A program made the translations under genes and the position numbers. 10,298 nt of DNA. Source: Actinomycetota bacterium (GTDB lineage: Bacteria > Actinomycetota > Actinomycetes > S36-B12). This document shows, one piece after another, positions 1 through 7,174 of this stretch (its first letter is position 1; every line of letters begins with the position of its first letter). The notes beneath the pieces were generated by a model. The model made no database searches. It was not told the DNA's origin and saw only the letters and a list, made by a program, of their open reading frames with translations. Location of the stretch: positions 1 to 10,298 of the forward strand of contig VGBQ01000087.1 in assembly GCA_016870425.1 (NCBI GenBank). Direction: 5' to 3'.

Positions 1-212
1 ACTACAGCATCGGCTATGCCAACACCTCCCATGGTTGCACCAACATGACCTCGAGCGACATGCAGTGGGTCTGGCGCAACACGAAGTTCGGAGACGTCGC
101 GGAGTACTCCGGCAGTCCCGACAAGATCGGCACCGACGACTACCTCGCCGGCTACTGGAACTTCTCCTGGCCGGAGTGGAAGCGCGGCTCGGCCCTCTGG
201 CAGGACCGCTAG
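1..212 (+). CDS. L,D-transpeptidase, C-terminal end (partial, 5' cut by window)
   Basis: Reading in frame from base 3 gives about 69 residues ending at the TAG at 210-212. The piece contains SHGCTN, the catalytic motif of the YkuD/L,D-transpeptidase domain; the nucleophilic Cys is encoded at 36-38 with the His just before it at 30-32. After the motif come a GDVAEY strand and a tail GYWNFSWPEWKRG, which resembles the Trp-rich C-terminal subdomain of mycobacterial LdtMt2-type enzymes. Such enzymes act outside the membrane and make 3-3 cross-links in peptidoglycan. The N-terminal part, including any signal peptide or Ig-like domains, lies outside the window. The gene ends 10 bases from the stop of the convergent ureC-like gene and has no evident functional link to it. 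Family is fairly sure; the exact paralogue is not. Confidence 0.88.
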   Translation, partial: YSIGYANTSHGCTNMTSSDMQWVWRNTKFGDVAEYSGSPDKIGTDDYLAGYWNFSWPEWKRGSALWQDR

Positions 213-222
213 TCACTGCGGA

Positions 223-1878
223 TCACCAGTAGTGCAGGCGTGAGAGAGGCACATGGTCCGCCGGTGGCCCACCCACCGGCTCCCCCTCCCAGGTGACATC
301 GGCGCCATCGGGCGACACGCTCACCGTGCCGAGCACCCCATGACGCACCATCTGCGAACCGCGCACCGATCGACAGCCTCGGGTGATGATCACGGGCCTG
401 TCGAGACTGGTCGGGGCGACGTCGGCCAGGGCAGCGGCCCGTTGATTCGTCACCAGAGCCCCGAGCAGGCGCGGTGCCGTGCCTAGCGCGCCGAACTGCT
501 CCGAGAGTCGTAGCGGCTCGGCCCCGTCGATGGTGGCGTTGGGGTCGCCTGTGACACCCCACGCCGGATAGCCGCCGACGAGGACGAGCTGCGGCTTGGC
601 AGCGAAAGAACACGGATCCCACAGCACGATGTCGGCTCGAAAACCCGCGGCCAGCCTCCCCACCTCGTGCGCGAGGCCGTGGGCGAGCGCCGGGTTGATG
701 GTGATCTTGGCGAGGTAGCGCAGGATGCGCGCGTTGTCGTCGCCCGCGTCCTCCGACGGGGCTAGACGTGACTGAGCGTCCGCCATCGCGAAGGTCCGCC
801 ACCACGTCTCTCCGGCCCGGCCCATGCCGAGGGCGTCGGATGACGTGATCGGGATGACCCCCATGTCGTGCAGGGCATTCTCCGCTGCCATGGTCGTCTC
901 GCGGATGCGCGCCCGGGCGATTTGCAGGTCGCTCTCGCGGTCAGCAGCCAGGCCGTGGCAGAAGAGCACCATGTCGAGCGTCTCGGCTGCCGCGTTGCGG
1001 CCAAAGGGCAGGGTGGGATTGGTCGACGACGCGATGACGTGGTCACGCCCGGCGAGCGTGAGCACATCCGGCGCGTGCCCGCCTCCGCCTCCCTCGACAT
1101 GGAAGGCATGAGCGACACGTCCGTCGAGTACGGCGAGGGTGTCCGCCACGGAGAGGGTCTCGTTGAGGCCATCGGTGTGCAGGGCGACTTGCACGTCAAT
1201 GTCATCAGCCACCCGCAACGCCGTGTCGATGGTCATGAGGGTGGCGCCGGTGTCCTCGTGGACCTTGAAGCCGCACACGTGGGCGTCGATGGCGTCCTCC
1301 AGGACACTGCGGCGCGAGGACGACGCCCGGCCGAGCAGGCCGACGTTGAGGGGGATGCCCTCCAAGGCCCCCCGGGCGATGCCGAGGAACCACGGCGAGC
1401 CCAGGCCCACGCCCCAGACCGGCCCCGCCTCCTGGGCAAGGACGGTCGTGACGCCCGACGCGATCTCGGCGTCGAACACCCGCGGTGCCAGTGCGTGGAC
1501 GTGCGTGTCGATGCCCCCCGGCGTGGCGATGAGGCCTTCACCGTCGATGACGACGGTCCCCGAGCCCACGATGATGTCCACGGAGTCGGAGACGGCGGGG
1601 TTGCCGGCACGGCCGACACCGGTGATGCGGCCCTCCCGCATGCCGATGGACGCGACGCGGATGCCGTCGATGGGATCCATGACGATGACGTTGGTGATGA
1701 CGACGTCGCATGACTCTCGCGTAGTGACGGGAGCGAGTCCGATGCCGTCGCGGCCCGTCTTGGCGAAGCCGACGTGGAATTCGTCCCCGGAGTCCGCGAC
1801 GCGGTCGGGGATCCGCATGCGCAGGGAGGTCCCCCCGAGAGCGACCACGTCCCCGGCCGAGGGGCCGTAGCCGCTCAC
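223..1878 (-). CDS. ureC: Urease alpha-subunit homologue (UreC-like) with altered substrate loops
   Basis: The 551-residue protein is slightly shorter than typical UreC (about 567-572) and aligns along its whole length, from GPSAGDVV near the N-terminus to the final RLHYW. Urease alpha carries the dinickel centre that hydrolyses urea to ammonia and carbamate in the cytoplasm. Seen here: HxH at H126/H128, the lysine that is carbamylated in urease at K205 (FKVHED), H207, H234 (ALHTD), H260 (FHVEG), flap Cys-His C307/H308, R324 and D348 (SSD). Thus all metal ligands and known catalytic residues are kept. Substrate-side positions differ: the GTxATTxTPG loop is shortened and replaced near 155-163, the Trp after HED is Thr (T210), HHLD of the flap is HGLA, and SSDSQAMG is SSDALGMG. 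The GTG start overlaps the ureAB stop by 4 bases (GTGA), with AGGGGG upstream. No ureDEFG accessory genes are in the window. It could be a true urease or act on a related ureido or guanidino substrate; the latter is inference. Confidence 0.92.
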   Translation of the reverse strand: MSGYGPSAGDVVALGGTSLRMRIPDRVADSGDEFHVGFAKTGRDGIGLAPVTTRESCDVVITNVIVMDPIDGIRVASIGMREGRITGVGRAGNPAVSDSVDIIVGSGTVVIDGEGLIATPGGIDTHVHALAPRVFDAEIASGVTTVLAQEAGPVWGVGLGSPWFLGIARGALEGIPLNVGLLGRASSSRRSVLEDAIDAHVCGFKVHEDTGATLMTIDTALRVADDIDVQVALHTDGLNETLSVADTLAVLDGRVAHAFHVEGGGGGHAPDVLTLAGRDHVIASSTNPTLPFGRNAAAETLDMVLFCHGLAADRESDLQIARARIRETTMAAENALHDMGVIPITSSDALGMGRAGETWWRTFAMADAQSRLAPSEDAGDDNARILRYLAKITINPALAHGLAHEVGRLAAGFRADIVLWDPCSFAAKPQLVLVGGYPAWGVTGDPNATIDGAEPLRLSEQFGALGTAPRLLGALVTNQRAAALADVAPTSLDRPVIITRGCRSVRGSQMVRHGVLGTVSVSPDGADVTWEGEPVGGPPADHVPLSRLHYW

Positions 1879-2606
1879 GACTGCCCCCTGCGCTCCGCGA
1901 CGAGCCGCGCGACCGCGCTCTCGGCATCCGCACGGTTGTTGACACCGACACCGTCGACGATGTCGAGATAGCCGCAGCGCCTCAGGGCGGTGAGTGCCTG
2001 AGCGCGCACGTCGGGGTCGTCAACAGAGCCGTTGACCAGTCCGGTGTTGCCGATGACCACGCGCTCGCCGCGCAGGGGTGTGGTCGGCAAGGTCACGGTC
2101 TCCTGCGCTCCGATCCAGATCGTGGCGCCCGAGGGGATCGCCAGACGGCGCCCGAAGGCTGCGGAGCGGTCCAGGCGGAGTCGCGGATTGACCTCCGCCA
2201 GGTGGATGTGGGAGCTGAGAGCGATGGCCGTCTCCGCTTCATTCGTGACGTCGAGGCTGAGATCCCCGAGCGGCGCGACGCCCCCGTCCTGCGGATGAAG
2301 GCCCATGCAGAAGGGGTCCGACACGACCACCAAGCGCGTGCCGTCGTCGAAGCGCGCCTCGACGCGTACGTCGGTCATCAGGTCGGGCACCTCGGGCAGG
2401 ACGTCGGCAATCCCCAGCAGATGCTTGGCTCGCTCGCGGACCGTCGGCAGGTCCAGGCCGTCGCGCGCCATCTCGCACACCGCGTCCGCGATGTAGGCGG
2501 TCGCTTCGGGGACGTTGAGCCGCAGCCCCCGTTCGCGCCGAGCCCGGGCAAGTTGGGCCTGAGTGAAGAGCAGCAGGCGGTCGGACTCACCCGGGGTGAG
2601 GGCCAC
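1875..2606 (-). CDS. ureAB: Fused urease gamma-beta subunit (UreA-UreB)
   Basis: This 243-residue protein joins the two small urease subunits, the arrangement known from Helicobacter UreA and from some actinobacteria. Residues 1-100 match UreA: LTPGESDRLLLF at the start, GLRLNVPEA, then VPDLMTDVRVEARFDDGT. Residues from about 113 to 200 match UreB: SSHIHLAEVN (131-140), LRLDRSAAFGRRLAIPSG and GLVNG near 189-193. The usual PGEI opening of UreB is missing, so the joint is short (about 101-112). The C-terminal helix region resembles that of UreB but runs on to residue 243. These subunits form the scaffold around the alpha subunit. The GTG start was chosen because it gives the canonical UreA N-terminus. 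It lies one base after the amidohydrolase stop (TGA C GTG) without a clear Shine-Dalgarno, suggesting translational coupling. Its stop overlaps the start of the alpha gene. Confidence 0.92.
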   Translation of the reverse strand: MALTPGESDRLLLFTQAQLARARRERGLRLNVPEATAYIADAVCEMARDGLDLPTVRERAKHLLGIADVLPEVPDLMTDVRVEARFDDGTRLVVVSDPFCMGLHPQDGGVAPLGDLSLDVTNEAETAIALSSHIHLAEVNPRLRLDRSAAFGRRLAIPSGATIWIGAQETVTLPTTPLRGERVVIGNTGLVNGSVDDPDVRAQALTALRRCGYLDIVDGVGVNNRADAESAVARLVAERRGQS

Positions 2607-2607
2607 G

Positions 2608-4218
2608 TCAGTTGCCGAAGGTGAGTTGGCCGCGACGCCAGGTGCTGCGGACGGCGATCGCGCCGATTGTCATGGGATCGACTGCGCGCGGGTCGGCATC
2701 GAGGAGGACGACGTCGGCGACGGCGCCGGGCCGGATGAGCCCCGCGTCATCGCGCCCGGCCTGGAAGGCGACACCGAGCGTGTAGGCGGCGAGCGCGTCG
2801 TCGACGCTCAGGCGCTCCTCCGGCATCCACGGGGGACCATCAGGATCCATCTGGCGCGTGACGGCGACCTGGATCCCTTCGAGCGGGGCAAAGGTTGTCA
2901 CGGGCCAGTCGCTACCAAAGGAAATGTGCGCCCCCATCCGCGCGAGCGTGGCGGTCTGGAACTGTCGGTTCGTGCGCTCGGGGCCCAGTCGCGGTGCCGT
3001 GAGCTCGGACTGCCAGGAGTCGAACTTGGACCAGTAGGGCTCGAAGTTGGCAATGACACCGAGCTCGGCGAAGCGGGGGAGGTCGGGAGGATCGACCAGT
3101 TGGGTGTGGACGATGACCCACCGGCGGTCACGTGGCGGATTCACTCTGGCGGCATGCTCCATGGAATCCAGGGCCATGCGCACACCTGCATCTCCGATGG
3201 CGTGGATGTGTGCGGTGAATCCCATGGCGTCAATGGCGGCGACGGCCGCGGCCATCTCACTCGGCTCCCAGTTGGGCATGCCCTTCCAGTGTGGGCAGTC
3301 GCAGAAGGGCTCGAGCATGGCGCTGGTCGCGGATTCGATGACCCCATCCGCGAAGAACTTGATCGTGTGGCTGGTGACGAACGGACCGCCGTCAGCCGCG
3401 ACCTGCTCGCGCGCCGCAGCGAAGTGGGCGAGCTGGTCGCGCCAGGCATTGGGATCGGCCCACAGTGCCAGGTCGATATCCGTATGGAGGATGCCCTGAT
3501 CAGAGGCGGTCAGCCATGTGGCCACGTCACCCGGCTCGACCCACGCATCCTGCACCCAGGTGATTCCCGTCGAGGCAAAGCCGCTCATGGCGAAGTCCAC
3601 GGCGCTCAGCCGCATGGATTCGGGAGGAGTCGGCAGCAGGTTGTAGACGGGCCGCCAGGCACCCCACTCGCGCAGCGTGCCGGTGGGCGCTCCCGCACTA
3701 TCGAGCACAATCTCTCCGTCGTGTGGCTGGGTGACGCCGGTGGCATATCCGACGCGCCGCAGCGCCTCGGAGTTGACCCACACGGTGTGGTAGTCGGTGG
3801 CCCTGAGGACGACGGGGCGGTCGGGGACCTCGGCGTCGAGCCACTCGGCCAGGAAGATGCCCTCGGGAGCCAGCGTGTGATCGAAGCCCTCCCCGCGCAC
3901 CCATTCCATCTCGGGGTGCTCCCTGGCCCACGCACCGACGGCTGCTGCGATCTCCGGGGGAGTTGCGTGGTCGCGCACCGGGGCGAACTCGCGTTCCAGT
4001 CCGCCGAAGATCGGGTGAACATGGCCATCCCCGAATGCCGGCGCCACGAAGCCGCCGCCTGCGTCGACGACCTGATCCGCAGGCAATCTGCGCGCCGTCT
4101 CACCCAGTGCGACGATGCGCCCATCCACCATGAGCACAGCGTCGGAGGAGTAGACGCTGCCGTCCGGCAGTCGGTGTCCCGACCACACGGTGGCGTTCTC
4201 GATGCGTGTGCTGGCCAC
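2608..4218 (-). CDS. YtcJ-like metal-dependent amidohydrolase (amidohydrolase family 3)
   Basis: This 536-residue protein has the usual length and motif order of the YtcJ/amidohydrolase-3 group in the amidohydrolase superfamily. There is an N-terminal beta-sandwich part (VDGRIVALGE), then GHVHP with metal-type H66/H68, IKFFADG with K287, HIHAIGDAG with H337/H339, VHTQLV with H371, and SFGSDWP with the catalytic-type D437. No signal peptide is visible, so it is cytoplasmic. Members hydrolyse C-N bonds in varied amides, cyclic amides, ureas or imines, and sequence alone does not give the substrate. The GTG start has GGAAGGA five bases upstream. It follows potD after a 66-base gap with a hairpin and is followed one base later by ureAB, so it is probably made together with the urease-like subunits. 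I infer a step on the same nitrogen compound; it is not a urease accessory protein. Confidence 0.9.
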   Translation of the reverse strand: MASTRIENATVWSGHRLPDGSVYSSDAVLMVDGRIVALGETARRLPADQVVDAGGGFVAPAFGDGHVHPIFGGLEREFAPVRDHATPPEIAAAVGAWAREHPEMEWVRGEGFDHTLAPEGIFLAEWLDAEVPDRPVVLRATDYHTVWVNSEALRRVGYATGVTQPHDGEIVLDSAGAPTGTLREWGAWRPVYNLLPTPPESMRLSAVDFAMSGFASTGITWVQDAWVEPGDVATWLTASDQGILHTDIDLALWADPNAWRDQLAHFAAAREQVAADGGPFVTSHTIKFFADGVIESATSAMLEPFCDCPHWKGMPNWEPSEMAAAVAAIDAMGFTAHIHAIGDAGVRMALDSMEHAARVNPPRDRRWVIVHTQLVDPPDLPRFAELGVIANFEPYWSKFDSWQSELTAPRLGPERTNRQFQTATLARMGAHISFGSDWPVTTFAPLEGIQVAVTRQMDPDGPPWMPEERLSVDDALAAYTLGVAFQAGRDDAGLIRPGAVADVVLLDADPRAVDPMTIGAIAVRSTWRRGQLTFGN

Positions 4219-4245
4219 GGTTGTCCTTCCGGGGTGCGCGGAGTG

Positions 4246-4278
4246 CAGGGGCGGCCGACGAGTCGTCGGCCGCCCCTG
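4246..4278 (-). terminator. Perfect 15-bp GC-rich hairpin after potD (terminator/attenuator or mRNA stabiliser)
   Basis: Bases 4246-4260 and 4264-4278 are perfect reverse complements, separated by a 3-base loop (4261-4263); 12 of the 15 pairs are G-C. The hairpin begins 6 bases after the potD stop codon and ends 27 bases before the amidohydrolase start. No T-run follows on the transcribed strand, so a classical intrinsic terminator is not shown, though actinobacterial terminators often lack a U tail. Because genes continue in the same direction, it could reduce read-through into the enzyme genes or protect the 3' end of a potABCD message. Confidence 0.75.
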
Positions 4279-4284
4279 GACGTC

Positions 4285-5445
4285 CTACTTCTTGAAGTTG
4301 GTCCAGACCTGGTCGTAGAGGTCAATCGCCTCCACGGAGCAGCCGGGGACCGGAGCGGCAAGCGCCTTGAACTCATCCGGGATGACCACGGCCGGGTTCG
4401 CCCCGAGATCGGCGGTCATGAATTCCGACGAGCCGGTGATGCCGTTGTCGTAGCCCACGAAGTTGGTGGCCTCGCCGATGTTTGCCGGATCCATCATCCA
4501 GTTGATGAAGATCTTGGCGTTGTCGACATTCTGCGCACCGACGGGGACGGCGAAGTTATCCGACCACAGGGTGATGCCCTCTGCGGGGTAGACGTACTGC
4601 AGGTTGGGATTGTCCGCCTGCGCCCGCGTGAATGCACCGTTCCACATCATGTGCATCGTCTGCTCGCCCGAAGCCATGCGCCCGATGACGCCGTCGGAGT
4701 TGATGACAGCGACCCCAGGCTTCCAGCCAGCGAGCAACTCCTCGACCTTGACGTAGTCCTCGCGGTTCGTAGAGCACGGCTGCGCACCAGTTGCCCGAAG
4801 TGCGGCGTGGATGACCTCGACCTGGTCGTTGAGCGTCCCGATCTTGCCCGCCGCCGGGCTGTTGGCGTCAAAGAACGCGGCCCACGACGTGATCTCGCCG
4901 CCGGTCTTGGTCGGGTCGTATGCGATGCCCGTGGTGCCGTACATGTAGGGCGCGGAGTACTTGCGGCCCGGGTCGAAGTAGACGTCCATGAACTCGGGCT
5001 TGATGTACTGGCCGTTGGGGAACGAAGCGGGATCGACCTCCTGCAGGAGACCGAGCTCGATCATCTGCGCCACCATGTAGTCGCTGGGCACGATGACGTC
5101 GTAGTTGGCGCCTCCGGCCTGCAACTTGGCGAGCATCGTCTCGTTGGAGTCGAAGTTGTCGAGGTTGACGGTGATGCCCGTCTCCGACTCGAATCTCTTG
5201 AGCAGGTCGGGTGAGATGTAGTCGGTCCAGTTGTAGAGGTTGAGTTCCCCGCCGTTCGGCGTCGGGAAGTCACCTGCCGGCGCCTCTGGGCTTGCCGCTT
5301 CCGATCCTGCGGCCGACGACGCGGGAGCGCTGCTGGCGCCCCCGCCGACGGTGGTCTCACCGCCGCATGCGGACAGGGCCATGATCCCTGTCAGGCCGAG
5401 CGCCAGCAGGATGCCGGACTGTCGGCGGTTCTTCCACCGTTTCAT
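4285..5445 (-). CDS. potD: Polyamine-type ABC transporter substrate-binding lipoprotein (PotD-like)
   Basis: The 386-residue precursor starts with a basic end and hydrophobic stretch followed by a lipobox LSAC, with C27 as the lipidated Cys, so it is membrane-anchored outside the cell. A flexible Ala/Ser/Gly/Glu/Pro linker runs to about residue 60. The mature fold matches PotD/PotF. Residues known in E. coli PotD to hold spermidine have counterparts here: YNWTDY (W73, T74, D75, Y76), SDY at 121-123, D207 and E210, W268 in MMWNG, W294 and D296 in LWSDN, and Y332 in VGYDN. That pattern supports a cationic polyamine-like ligand, though the exact one (putrescine, spermidine, agmatine, other) is open. 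C224 and C369 might form a disulphide. The ATG is preceded by GGAAGAGG, which overlaps the end of potC; only two bases separate the genes. A strong hairpin follows the stop. Confidence 0.93.
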   Translation of the reverse strand: MKRWKNRRQSGILLALGLTGIMALSACGGETTVGGGASSAPASSAAGSEAASPEAPAGDFPTPNGGELNLYNWTDYISPDLLKRFESETGITVNLDNFDSNETMLAKLQAGGANYDVIVPSDYMVAQMIELGLLQEVDPASFPNGQYIKPEFMDVYFDPGRKYSAPYMYGTTGIAYDPTKTGGEITSWAAFFDANSPAAGKIGTLNDQVEVIHAALRATGAQPCSTNREDYVKVEELLAGWKPGVAVINSDGVIGRMASGEQTMHMMWNGAFTRAQADNPNLQYVYPAEGITLWSDNFAVPVGAQNVDNAKIFINWMMDPANIGEATNFVGYDNGITGSSEFMTADLGANPAVVIPDEFKALAAPVPGCSVEAIDLYDQVWTNFKK

Positions 5446-5447
5446 GT

Positions 5448-6248
5448 TTACCTCTTCCTTCTCGCGATGATGTAGGACACGGTAACGATAACGACGCTCA
5501 CCAGCAGGAGCAGAGTCGAGAGCGCATTCACGCCCGGGGTGATGGCGTTGCGGATCATGCCGAAGATGTAGACAGGCAGGGTCGTGCCGCCGGCCCCCGC
5601 GAGGAAATACGACACGATGAAGTCATCCAGGCTGATGATGAAGGCGAGCAGGGCGCCCGCCACGATGCCGGGTGCGAGCAGAGGCAGGGTGATGCGGCGG
5701 AAGATCACCCACTCATTGGCCCCCAGGTCCGCCGCGGCCTCGTAGACGGCGAGGTCGACGCTGCGGAGCCTCGCCCGGATGGGTAGCAGGGCGAAGGGTA
5801 TGCAGAAGGCCGTGTGAGCAAGTGTGATGGCATCCACGCCCAGCGGGAAGCGGATCTGCACGAAGAGCGCGAGCGTGCCGATCGCGAAGACGATCTCCGG
5901 GATGACGAGGGGCGCCATGATGAGCGACCAGGCCGCCGTCTTGCCTGCGCGCGCCATGCGCAGCAGGCCGATGGCCAAGCCCGTGGCGAAGATGACTGAC
6001 AGCACCGTCGAGATGCTCGCCACCCGCAGCGAGTTGATCACGGCGCGCTGGATGTCGTCATTGGTGAGGACGTCGGCGTACCACTCGAGACTGAAGCCCT
6101 TCCAGACCGTGACCACGCGGTTGCTGTTGAAGGAGTAGCCCACGACGAAGACGAGGGGGATATAGAGGAAGCCGAAGACGATGGCTGCGACGGGCCCGAA
6201 AAGCGGGAAGTTCTTCAGTGAGGTCCCGGTGCCACGAGGTGACTTCAT
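5448..6248 (-). CDS. potC: Polyamine-type ABC transporter permease (PotC-like)
   Basis: This 266-residue membrane protein has about six hydrophobic segments (roughly 17-40, 72-97, 107-130, 138-157, 190-213, 240-262). The EAA loop that docks on the ATPase is at 169-189, with YEAAADLG followed by ITLP. The stretch ISLDDFIVSYFLAG after the loop is characteristic of PotC-type permeases. It forms the transmembrane channel with PotB and takes substrate from the PotD-like lipoprotein. Its ATG overlaps the potB stop by 4 bases (ATGA at 6245-6248), and GGAG lies eight bases upstream, so translation is likely coupled. The stop TAA is two bases before the potD start. Length and topology are normal for the family. 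Confidence 0.95.
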   Translation of the reverse strand: MKSPRGTGTSLKNFPLFGPVAAIVFGFLYIPLVFVVGYSFNSNRVVTVWKGFSLEWYADVLTNDDIQRAVINSLRVASISTVLSVIFATGLAIGLLRMARAGKTAAWSLIMAPLVIPEIVFAIGTLALFVQIRFPLGVDAITLAHTAFCIPFALLPIRARLRSVDLAVYEAAADLGANEWVIFRRITLPLLAPGIVAGALLAFIISLDDFIVSYFLAGAGGTTLPVYIFGMIRNAITPGVNALSTLLLLVSVVIVTVSYIIARRKR

Positions 6249-7174
6249 AGCAGCGACTCCAGGCTCTGCTGCGAGCCCCGCCTGCTCGAACGCCGCGCGA
6301 CGACCGCGAAGGCCACCAGTGCCAGCATGACGATGACGAGCACCATGACGGACAGGGCCGCTCCGAAGGGCCAGTTGCGTGACGCGCCGAACTGGGCGGC
6401 GATGACATTGGCGATCATCGACGTCTTGCCTCCGCCGAGGAGCTCGGGCGCGAGGAATGACCCCAGCGCCGGGATGAAGACGAGGATGAGCCCCGCAATG
6501 ATGCCGGGGCGCACGGCGGGCAGCACGATGCGCATGAGCACCCGACCCTTGGTTGCTCCAAGGTCGTATGCCGCCTCGGCCAGGCGGAAGTCGAAGCGCT
6601 CGGCACTGGCGTAGATCGGCAGGATCATGAAGGGCAGGAAGGAATAGACCAGTCCAACAATCGTGGCGAACGGCGTGTAGAGCATGGGGATGGGCTCACT
6701 GAGGATCCCCAGTCCCGTCAGCGCACCGTTGATGGGCCCGTTGTCATTGAGGATGATCACGAATGCGTAGGTGCGAATCAGCAGGCTTGTCCAGAAGGGG
6801 ATCGTGACCAGGAAGACAAGCAGTGTGCGCCACTTGGGTGGTCGAGTGGCGATCCACAGTGCGATGGGGATCGAGAGCACGAGGCAGACGAGTGCGGTGA
6901 TGAGCGAGTAGACCACGGAGTTGAAGAAGATCTGCAGGTACGTCGGATCGAAGCTGCGCTCGCCCGAGAGTGACTCGGAATAGAAGAGCTCGACGTAGGG
7001 CTGGACCGTGAATTCCCACTTGACGCCCACTCCCAGCTTGGCGCGGCTGAGGAAGGAGAAGATGACGATGATGACCAGCGGAGCGAGCACGAGGGCTACC
7101 AGGTAGGCCAGGCCGGGAAGGCCTGCCCACCACGTCCCCTGACCCGCTCGGCCGCTGGTGCTGCGCCGCGCCAT
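6245..7174 (-). CDS. potB: Polyamine-type ABC transporter permease (PotB-like)
   Basis: Taken as 309 residues starting MARRSTSG. A longer in-frame start exists at 7222, but the ATG at 7172-7174 shares its A with the potA stop (TGATG) and has GGAGGA just upstream (7178-7183), so it is preferred. The protein has about six transmembrane segments and an EAA loop at 199-219 (AEAAYDLG, then IVLP). The stretch FIPALGSFLAPELLGGG after the loop is typical of PotB/PotH permeases, as is IPFWTSLLIRTYA near 125-137. With PotC it forms the channel of a polyamine importer powered by PotA. It has a large extracytoplasmic segment between the first two membrane helices (about 45-80). The C-terminus is basic and Ser-rich. 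Operon position and overlaps on both sides fit co-translation with its partners. Confidence 0.94.
   Translation of the reverse strand: MARRSTSGRAGQGTWWAGLPGLAYLVALVLAPLVIIVIFSFLSRAKLGVGVKWEFTVQPYVELFYSESLSGERSFDPTYLQIFFNSVVYSLITALVCLVLSIPIALWIATRPPKWRTLLVFLVTIPFWTSLLIRTYAFVIILNDNGPINGALTGLGILSEPIPMLYTPFATIVGLVYSFLPFMILPIYASAERFDFRLAEAAYDLGATKGRVLMRIVLPAVRPGIIAGLILVFIPALGSFLAPELLGGGKTSMIANVIAAQFGASRNWPFGAALSVMVLVIVMLALVAFAVVARRSSRRGSQQSLESLL

Noticed and set aside
868..1870. Plus-strand open frames of 281 and 243 codons across the ureC-like gene
   Set aside because: The minus strand carries a complete urease alpha homologue here. The antisense products show only biased composition.
223..1878. 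The ureC-like gene as a decaying pseudogene because of its altered loops and lack of accessory genes
   Set aside because: The frame is intact, nearly full length, coupled to ureAB, and keeps every metal ligand and catalytic residue with correct spacing. Random decay would not spare these selectively.
4246..4278. The hairpin as a mobile-element terminal repeat or recombination site
   Set aside because: It is a single compact stem-loop right after a stop codon, with no transposase or integrase, no second copy and no target duplication seen.
2563..5214. An 883-codon open frame on the plus strand
   Set aside because: It lies antisense to the amidohydrolase and potD-like genes, both of which have full family motifs. 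Its product is rich in Gly/Val/Asp/Arg/His with no recognisable domain, as expected for a shadow frame in GC-rich DNA. It also runs through the intergenic hairpin.
5268..5360. Repetitive Ala/Ser/Pro/Glu-coding stretch as a functional DNA repeat
   Set aside because: It encodes the flexible linker after the lipobox of the PotD-like protein; a similar linker occurs in the divergent lipoprotein. This is ordinary for actinobacterial lipoproteins.
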